DNA of 9,430 nt, taken from an uncultured Clostridia bacterium (GTDB taxonomy: Bacteria > Bacillota > Clostridia > Lachnospirales > CAG-274). A program made the translations under genes and the position numbers. The DNA is taken from NCBI GenBank assembly GCA_946630405.1, contig CAMOYW010000019.1, positions 1 to 9,430 on the forward strand. Direction: 5' to 3'. How positions within the stretch are numbered: the first letter of the stretch is position 1; the number at the start of each line of letters is the position of its first letter. The notes under the pieces were generated by a model, which saw only the letters and a program-made list of their open reading frames with translations, was not told where the DNA came from and made no database searches. This document shows positions 4,740-9,430 of the stretch, piece by piece.

Positions 4740-6938
4740 TTAATTAGCTCTGTATATCACAACCGAAAGAGGCGCAAGTCTTAAACCGATACTATCCTCT
4801 CTGTTGTTCCAAGGTATCTTCGTGGAGTCCACGGTGATATTGTTTACAACACCGCTTCCGCCGAAGCTTGTGGCATCGGAATTGAATATCTCGGTCCATT
4901 TGCCCTCAAAAGGTACTCCTACCCTAAAATCTTCGTAGGTATTTGGTGTAAAATTACACAATACAACAAGAGTATCCTCTTTACGCTCTCCTCGTCTTAT
5001 ATAGGAATAGATACTTCTGTCCTTGTCATCGGCATCGATCCATTCAAACCCAAAAGCATCAAAATCCTTGCTCCATAGAGCATTATTTTCAAGGTACAGC
5101 TTGTTAAGTGCTTTAACATAATCAAGGGTCTGCTGATGATGATCATATTCAAGCAAGAACCAGTCCAACGGACGTTTTTCATTCCACTCTATAAACTGAC
5201 CAAACTCTCCGCCCATGAACAAAAGCTTTTTACCCGGGTGAGTCATTGCATAGCCGTAAGATACACGAAGGTTGGCAAACTTCTGCCAGAGATCTCCTGG
5301 CATTTTATCAAGCATACTCTTCTTGCCGTGAACGACCTCGTCATGACTTAACACAAGTATAAACTTCTCGCTGTACGCATAGGTAGATGCAAAAGTCATA
5401 TTATAATGATGATATTTTCTGTAAATAGGCTCTTTTTCAACATATTCAAGAAAATCATTCATCCAGCCCATGTTCCACTTAAGTGTAAAGCCTAAGCCAT
5501 CCCACTCGGGCTTTTCCGTAACTTTGGGCCACGAAGTACTTTCTTCCGCTATCATATGAACGGTAGGGTTACGATACAGCATTACTGAATTAAGATGCTT
5601 TAAAAACTCAACCGCTTCAAGATTTTCTCTTCCGCCATATTGATTGGGTACCCATTGCCCGTCGCTTTTCGCATAGTCAAGATAAAGCATAGAAGCGACC
5701 GCATCTACTCTTAAACCGTCAATATGATATTTTTCCACCCAATAAAGTGCATTGGCAATGAGGAAGTTCTTAACTTCGTTTCTGCCATAATTGAATATAA
5801 GAGTTCCCCACTCGGGATGTTCTCCCTGCATAGGGTTGTCGTGTTCATAAAGAGCAGAGCCATCAAATCTTGCAAGTCCGTGTGCATCCTTGGGGAAATG
5901 GGCAGGAACCCAATCAAGGAATACACCTATCCCCGCTTGATGACACGCATCTATAAACGCCATAAATTCTTCGGGATTACCGTAACGCGATGTGGGTGCA
6001 TAATAACCCGTAATTTGGTAGCCCCATGAACCGTCAAAGGGATGTTCTTCAATGGGCATAAGCTCAATATGAGTATATCCCATTTCTTTAACATAAGGTA
6101 TAAGCTCTTTTGTAAGCTCGGGATAGCTTAAAAAGCGATTATCTTCACTTTCTACCCTCTTCCATGAGCCCAAATGCACCTCATAAATATTCATGGGTTT
6201 GTTGAACTTATCCTCATTTGAAAGGCGTTCAAACCATTCTCCGTCCTTCCACTCATATTTATCTATATCAAACACAAGGGAAGTCTGGCTGGGACGAAGT
6301 TCATCAAATTTAGCATAAGGATCGGACTTTTGGATAAGATCCCCGTTATTGGTCTTTATCTCATACTTATACCCGTCGTTATTTTGAAGACCGGGAATAA
6401 AAAGCTCCCATACGCCGGAGGTACCAAGAAGACGCATCATATGCCTTCTTCCGTCCCAACTGTTAAAGTTACCGATAACACTAACTCTTGAAGCATTGGG
6501 TGCCCATACTCCGAAAAGAACACCGTCAACTCCGTCTATTTGAGTAACATTTGCTCCCAACTTATTATAAATCTCGTAATGAGTTCCTTGATTAAAAAGA
6601 TAAATGTCCTCTTCCGTAATTCCCGGGGCAAAAGAATAAGGGTCGTATTGAGTCACAATATCCCCGTTACCATAATCGGTCTCAAGCTTATAACGGAACC
6701 ACTTACTTCTTTCTATAACACATTCAAAAAAACCGTGTCCGTGTATCTTTTCCATAGGATAGCGACGAGATGAATTGGCATCATCAATAACAGTGACGGA
6801 ACTTGCATTGGGATTGAACACCCTGACGATAAGGCAATCCTTCCCCTTTTGCTTAATTTCGTGCATACCGAGTATCACATGCGGGTCGCCGCTATGAGCA
6901 TTAACGATAAGTTGCAGCTCGGTAATATTAGTGACCAT
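4740..6938 (-). CDS. glgB: 1,4-alpha-glucan branching enzyme
   Basis: Glycogen branching enzyme (EC 2.4.1.18) cuts alpha-1,4 glucan chains and reattaches them as alpha-1,6 branches during glycogen synthesis in the cytoplasm. The 732 residues match the usual full length of about 730 with both N-terminal modules: an N1-type domain (about 10-110) and a CBM48 domain (about 135-225, with LFGVWAPNASRVSVIGNFNSW). The GH13 catalytic barrel follows (about 250-620). Conserved regions are visible: DWVPAHF (342-348), GLRVDAVASMLY (408-419) with nucleophile Asp412, AEES (464-467) with acid/base Glu465, and LSHDEVVHG (530-538) with Asp533. The spacing of these three residues matches Asp405, Glu458 and Asp526 of the E. 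coli enzyme. The C-terminal beta domain is complete. The start is supported by GAAGGGAAG seven bases upstream. It follows ilvE by 44 bases with no terminator, so the two are probably co-transcribed. Other glycogen genes (glgC, glgA, glgP) are not in the window. Confidence 0.98.
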   Translation of the reverse strand: MVTNITELQLIVNAHSGDPHVILGMHEIKQKGKDCLIVRVFNPNASSVTVIDDANSSRRYPMEKIHGHGFFECVIERSKWFRYKLETDYGNGDIVTQYDPYSFAPGITEEDIYLFNQGTHYEIYNKLGANVTQIDGVDGVLFGVWAPNASRVSVIGNFNSWDGRRHMMRLLGTSGVWELFIPGLQNNDGYKYEIKTNNGDLIQKSDPYAKFDELRPSQTSLVFDIDKYEWKDGEWFERLSNEDKFNKPMNIYEVHLGSWKRVESEDNRFLSYPELTKELIPYVKEMGYTHIELMPIEEHPFDGSWGYQITGYYAPTSRYGNPEEFMAFIDACHQAGIGVFLDWVPAHFPKDAHGLARFDGSALYEHDNPMQGEHPEWGTLIFNYGRNEVKNFLIANALYWVEKYHIDGLRVDAVASMLYLDYAKSDGQWVPNQYGGRENLEAVEFLKHLNSVMLYRNPTVHMIAEESTSWPKVTEKPEWDGLGFTLKWNMGWMNDFLEYVEKEPIYRKYHHYNMTFASTYAYSEKFILVLSHDEVVHGKKSMLDKMPGDLWQKFANLRVSYGYAMTHPGKKLLFMGGEFGQFIEWNEKRPLDWFLLEYDHHQQTLDYVKALNKLYLENNALWSKDFDAFGFEWIDADDKDRSIYSYIRRGERKEDTLVVLCNFTPNTYEDFRVGVPFEGKWTEIFNSDATSFGGSGVVNNITVDSTKIPWNNREDSIGLRLAPLSVVIYRAN

Positions 6939-6982
6939 AAAAACACTTCCCTTCTATATTTTAATATTCAATCAGTCGATCA

Positions 6983-8053
6983 TCAGTCAAGCTTAGTGAT
7001 CCAGTGCATATCATCGGCTATCTTGCCCCACTGTATACCTGTAATGGTATCATAAAGTCTTTGTGTAAGCTCACCGATCTTTCCGTCATTGATCTTACAA
7101 ACTTCATCCTCATAACGAAGCTCACCAACGGGAGAAATAACGGCAGCAGTACCGGTGCCGAATACTTCCTCAAGCTTTCCGTCCTTATAAGCCTTGATAA
7201 GGTCGTTTATAGCAAGTCTGTCCTGAGATACCTTATATCCCCACTTTTCAAGAAGTTCTATGCAGCTCATTCTTGTAACACCGGGGAGAACAGTACCAAC
7301 ACAAGGGGCAGTATAAATAGTGCCATCTATCTTAAAGAAGCAGTTCATGGAACCGACCTCTTCCACATATTTTCTTTCAACACCGTCAAGCCAAAGCACC
7401 TGCTCGTACCCAAGGTCGTGAGCCTTTACCTGACCTGCAAGAGAACCTGCATAGTTTCCGCCGCACTTTGTAAAGCCCGTACCACCGGGAGTAGCACGTA
7501 CATATTCATCTTCAACATAAATCTTAACGGGATCGAGGCCGCTTTCATAATATGCACCAACGGGTGAACAAATTATTATAAATTTATGGGATACAGAAGT
7601 ACGTACACCGAGATGAGGTTCATCTGCAATAACGAAAGGACGAATATAAAGTGAAGTTCCTTCTTCAGAAGGTACCCAAGCCTCTTCTGTCTTAACTATT
7701 TCTTTAACAGCCTGTACAAAATCTTCTACCTCAAGATAAGGAAGACACATTCTCTTATTTGTATTTATCATTCTTGCGGCATTTTTTTCGGGACGGAAAA
7801 GCTGAACACTGCCGTCAGCAGTTCTGTATGCCTTTAATCCTTCAAAAGACTCCATTGCATAGTGAAGCACCATAGCCGCAGGGTCAATGGAAAGAGGTGC
7901 ATAGGGAACTATACGGGCATCATGCCAGCCTTTACCCTCTGTCCAATCAATTATAAGCATATGGTCGGTGTAAATATTGCCGAAGCCAAGCTTTGCACCC
8001 TTTGCGGGCTTTTCCTTAGGTGTGGTTGTCAGTTGCTTTTTAATTTCAAGCAT
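6983..8053 (-). CDS. ilvE: Branched-chain amino acid aminotransferase
   Basis: This cytoplasmic PLP enzyme (EC 2.6.1.42) exchanges the amino group between glutamate and the keto acids of leucine, isoleucine and valine, the last step of their synthesis and the first of their breakdown. The 356 residues fit the longer branch of fold-type IV aminotransferases that resembles eukaryotic BCATs, rather than the ~300-residue E. coli IlvE type. Visible marks are HYAMESFEGLKAYR (64-77), SLYIRPF (134-140), GGTGFTKCGGNYAGSL (190-205) with the predicted PLP-binding Lys196, EEVGSMNCFF (231-240), LPGVTR (256-261) and FGTGTAAVISPVG (298-310), a phosphate-binding loop. The start has AAAAGAGGT upstream and a promoter about 40 bases before it. 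The leader is only about 30 bases, so there is no room for a T-box or leader peptide, although these often control such genes. Confidence 0.96.
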   Translation of the reverse strand: MLEIKKQLTTTPKEKPAKGAKLGFGNIYTDHMLIIDWTEGKGWHDARIVPYAPLSIDPAAMVLHYAMESFEGLKAYRTADGSVQLFRPEKNAARMINTNKRMCLPYLEVEDFVQAVKEIVKTEEAWVPSEEGTSLYIRPFVIADEPHLGVRTSVSHKFIIICSPVGAYYESGLDPVKIYVEDEYVRATPGGTGFTKCGGNYAGSLAGQVKAHDLGYEQVLWLDGVERKYVEEVGSMNCFFKIDGTIYTAPCVGTVLPGVTRMSCIELLEKWGYKVSQDRLAINDLIKAYKDGKLEEVFGTGTAAVISPVGELRYEDEVCKINDGKIGELTQRLYDTITGIQWGKIADDMHWITKLD

Positions 8054-8060
8054 TAAAAAA

Positions 8061-8069
8061 ACCTCTTTT
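8061..8069 (-). promoter_or_regulatory. Ribosome binding site of ilvE
   Basis: AAAAGAGGT lies seven bases before the ATG at 8051-8053. It supports the 356-residue start, because there is no other in-frame start close by with a comparable site. Confidence 0.7.
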
Positions 8070-8091
8070 CATTTGAAATATTATTATTCCT

Positions 8092-8120
8092 ATTATACAA
8101 CTTTATACAAAAAAACACAA
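8092..8120 (-). promoter_or_regulatory. Promoter of the ilvE-glgB unit
   Basis: TTGTGT (8115-8120), 17 bases and a perfect TATAAT (8092-8097) lie on the minus strand, in AT-rich DNA between the rpsR terminator and ilvE. Transcription should start near 8085, leaving a leader of about 30 bases. No operator-like repeat overlaps the boxes. Confidence 0.7.
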
Positions 8121-8186
8121 TACAAATTTCACATATTTCACAAAAAAGGATATTATTAATAAGCAGGTGTAATTAAGGAACACAAT

Positions 8187-8223
8187 AAAAAAACCGACCT
8201 TAAATAACAATACTTAAGATCGG
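8187..8223 (-). terminator. Intrinsic terminator of the rpsF-ssb-rpsR operon
   Basis: CCGATCTTAA (8214-8223) pairs with TTAAGGTCGG (8194-8203) over ten base pairs, one of them T-G, around a ten-base loop, followed by seven T. It begins eight bases after the rpsR stop codon and separates this operon from ilvE. Confidence 0.92.
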
Positions 8224-8231
8224 CATTTATA

Positions 8232-8468
8232 TTATTCCTGAATGTAGGGAAGAAGAGCGAGATGTCTTGCTCTCTTTATAGCTGTTGTGATAACTCTCTG
8301 ATGCTTAGCACAGTTACCTGTAACTCTTCTGGGAAGGATCTTTCCTCTCTCGGAGATATATCTTCTGAGCTTAGCAACATCCTTGTAATCTGCATTTGTT
8401 ACTTTATCAACGCAGAATGCACAAACACGCTTTTTTCTTCTGCCTGCAACACGCTTCTTATTGATCAT
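8232..8468 (-). CDS. rpsR: 30S ribosomal protein S18, zinc-binding form
   Basis: S18 binds next to S6 on the platform of the small ribosomal subunit and contacts 16S rRNA. The 78-residue length and the sequence around DYKDVAKLRRYISERGKILPRR match the family. Four possible metal ligands are present: Cys16 and Cys19 in VCAFC, Cys53 and His56 in GNCAKH. This is the zinc-binding form; many bacteria have a version without these residues. The N-terminus is strongly basic (NKKRVAGRRKKR), as expected for rRNA binding. It is the last gene of the operon, 20 bases after ssb, with a strong AAGGAGGT site before ATG and an intrinsic terminator just after the stop. Confidence 0.98.
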   Translation of the reverse strand: MINKKRVAGRRKKRVCAFCVDKVTNADYKDVAKLRRYISERGKILPRRVTGNCAKHQRVITTAIKRARHLALLPYIQE

Positions 8469-8488
8469 AGCGAAACCTCCTTATAAAA

Positions 8489-8935
8489 TCAGAACGGTAA
8501 ATCATCATCGTTCGCACCGTTATCTACGGTGTAGAAACCATCATTGGAACCCGCGGGACTTTGTGAAGGCGACTGAACGGGAGCAGCTCCCGATGCAGAT
8601 CTTTCGGACTTAGACTCAACAAAATCGAAGTCATCAACAATGATGTCCGTATTTATCCTCCTGTTGCCCTGATTGTCTGTCCACTCGTTGTTTTGAAGTC
8701 TTCCGCTTACGCATATTTTATTGCCTTTACGGAAATATTGACTGATAGTCTCTCCCCTTTTACCAAACATGGTACAGTTAAAGAAATCAGCCGTCGGATC
8801 ATTTGCATTTGCATTCCTTCTGTAAGGTCTGTCAACAGCAATTCCAAAACGGCAAACCGCAAGCGGTTCATCCGACTGAGTGTAGCGAACCTCGGGATCT
8901 CTTGTTAATCGGCCTAAAAGAATAACCTTATTCAT
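8489..8935 (-). CDS. ssb: Single-stranded DNA-binding protein
   Basis: SSB coats single-stranded DNA during replication, repair and recombination and recruits partner proteins through its C-terminal tail. Residues 1-107 form the OB fold, beginning MNKVILLGRLTRDPEVRYT and including FFNCTMFGKRGETISQYFRKG (51-71) and VSGRLQNNEWTDNQGNRR (76-93), all typical. Residues 108-142 are a flexible Ser/Pro/Gly linker, and the protein ends in the acidic tip DDDLPF, the partner-binding motif. The length of 148 is normal for a homotetrameric bacterial SSB. The gene lies between rpsF (11 bases) and rpsR (20 bases), the arrangement usual in Firmicutes, with a ribosome binding site AAGAGGT that overlaps the rpsF stop codon. 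This suggests translational coupling of S6 and SSB. Confidence 0.97.
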   Translation of the reverse strand: MNKVILLGRLTRDPEVRYTQSDEPLAVCRFGIAVDRPYRRNANANDPTADFFNCTMFGKRGETISQYFRKGNKICVSGRLQNNEWTDNQGNRRINTDIIVDDFDFVESKSERSASGAAPVQSPSQSPAGSNDGFYTVDNGANDDDLPF

Positions 8936-8946
8936 AATAAAACCTC

Positions 8947-9234
8947 TTATTCTTCTTCAGCGACGATAAGATAACGAAGTACATTTTCCTTAATACGCAT
9001 ACGGCTCTCTATCTCTGCAGGAGCTGAAGTTTCAGCACTGAAAGAGATAAAGTTGTAAATACCTTCGTTTACCTTCTGGATCTCGTAAGCAAGTCTTTTC
9101 TTGCCCCAATCATCTATCTTTTCAACGGTACCGCCAAAACGCTCGATAAGTGCATTTACGCTTTCCTTCTCGGCAGTTAAAGCTTCCTCATCAAGATTGG
9201 GATTGTAAACTACTGCTAATTCGTATTTCTTCAT
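8947..9234 (-). CDS. rpsF: 30S ribosomal protein S6
   Basis: S6 pairs with S18 on the platform of the 30S subunit. The 95-residue protein has the family's start (MKKYELAVVYNPNLDEE) and its signature DDWGKKRLAYEIQKVNEGIYNFISF (41-65), where basic and aromatic residues contact rRNA and S18; it ends in the short acidic tail VAEEE. It is the first gene of the rpsF-ssb-rpsR operon and has a strong site AAAAGGAGGT six bases before ATG. The promoter at 9321-9349 gives a leader of roughly 80 bases. In several bacteria the S6-S18 pair controls this operon by binding the leader; the leader here has a hairpin, but I do not see the usual CCG-containing bulge clearly. Confidence 0.97.
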   Translation of the reverse strand: MKKYELAVVYNPNLDEEALTAEKESVNALIERFGGTVEKIDDWGKKRLAYEIQKVNEGIYNFISFSAETSAPAEIESRMRIKENVLRYLIVAEEE

Positions 9235-9240
9235 CTTTAC

Positions 9241-9250
9241 ACCTCCTTTT
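9241..9250 (-). promoter_or_regulatory. Ribosome binding site of rpsF
   Basis: AAAAGGAGGT is a near-perfect match to the 16S rRNA tail, six bases before ATG. Its strength fits a highly expressed ribosomal gene. Confidence 0.85.
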
Positions 9251-9260
9251 GGACTTTGGC

Positions 9261-9283
9261 CCTTACCTCTTGTAAGAGCAAGG
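9261..9283 (-). other. Hairpin in the rpsF leader
   Basis: In the minus-strand leader CCTT and CTCT pair with AGAG and AAGG around a four-base loop, with a small bulge (one base on one side, two on the other). It lies eleven bases upstream of the ribosome binding site. It could be a binding site for S6-S18 feedback, but the sequence does not show the recognised motif clearly. Confidence 0.3.
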
Positions 9284-9320
9284 ATCGTATGGCTTAACCA
9301 CTTAAAACCACACGAATGCT

Positions 9321-9349
9321 ATAATACCACATTCCAAGCAATAAGTCAA
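9321..9349 (-). promoter_or_regulatory. Promoter of the rpsF-ssb-rpsR operon
   Basis: The minus strand reads TTGACT (9344-9349), 17 bases and TATTAT (9321-9326), with TGG just before the -10 box, an extended -10 element. Both boxes match five of six consensus positions. This is a strong sigma-A promoter, as expected for ribosomal genes. Confidence 0.8.
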
Positions 9350-9430
9350 TCATTATTTTTGGAAAACACATATTTAAGGAAGCACTGATTAATTCACTTG
9401 AAGCAGATTTGAGATAATGTCATTGCAGAC

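Noticed and set aside
7004..7567. 187-codon plus-strand open frame
   Set aside because: It is antisense to ilvE, whose catalytic motifs are intact, and has no ribosome binding site or recognisable domain.
8054..8186. T-box or leader-peptide control upstream of ilvE
   Set aside because: The promoter leaves a leader of only about 30 bases, and no T-box core or terminator/antiterminator pair is seen between promoter and start.
9350..9430. End of another gene or a mobile element at the right edge
   Set aside because: The 80 bases upstream of the rpsF promoter are AT-rich, show no clear coding frame and are too short to judge.

Overview
The window looks like a chromosomal segment of a Firmicute of the class Clostridia. 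Three things point there: the gene order rpsF-ssb-rpsR, the strong AAGGAGG-type ribosome binding sites, and AT-rich intergenic DNA with typical TTGaca/TATaaT promoters. I cannot name a genus. All recognisable genes are on the minus strand, so transcription runs from high to low coordinates.

Right end (9234 to 8187): a compact operon for ribosomal protein S6, single-stranded DNA-binding protein and zinc-type ribosomal protein S18. It is driven by a near-consensus extended -10 promoter at 9321-9349 and closed by a clear intrinsic terminator at 8187-8223. Middle (8120 to 4162): a second unit starts at its own promoter (8092-8120) and reads ilvE (branched-chain aminotransferase), glgB (1,4-alpha-glucan branching enzyme) and a small nitroreductase-family flavoprotein. 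A perfect 26-bp palindrome sits between glgB and the nitroreductase gene and may act as a terminator or a translation control.

Next comes a 709-base stretch without genes (3453-4161). It is not empty. On the minus strand it holds a good promoter, a compact structured element ending in a U-tract, a 12-bp palindrome, an element with two copies of a 10-base repeat inside a closing stem, a long hairpin whose arm substitutions all give G-U pairs in minus-strand RNA, a second strong hairpin, and a second intrinsic terminator about 100 bases before the next start codon. I match none of it to a known RNA family. It is the best candidate here for an undescribed regulatory or structural RNA.

Left end (3452 to 1): a large secreted protein with a signal peptide and two Calx-beta-like domains. 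Its frame is broken at 1647-1663. The first frame stops after 601 codons, and a second frame shifted by one base stays open for 554 codons to the window edge with similar composition. Deleting one base of an A4 run in the coding strand would join them into one protein of more than 1,150 residues. This could be a sequencing error, a real pseudogene or a frameshift that is tolerated or programmed; the sequence alone cannot decide.
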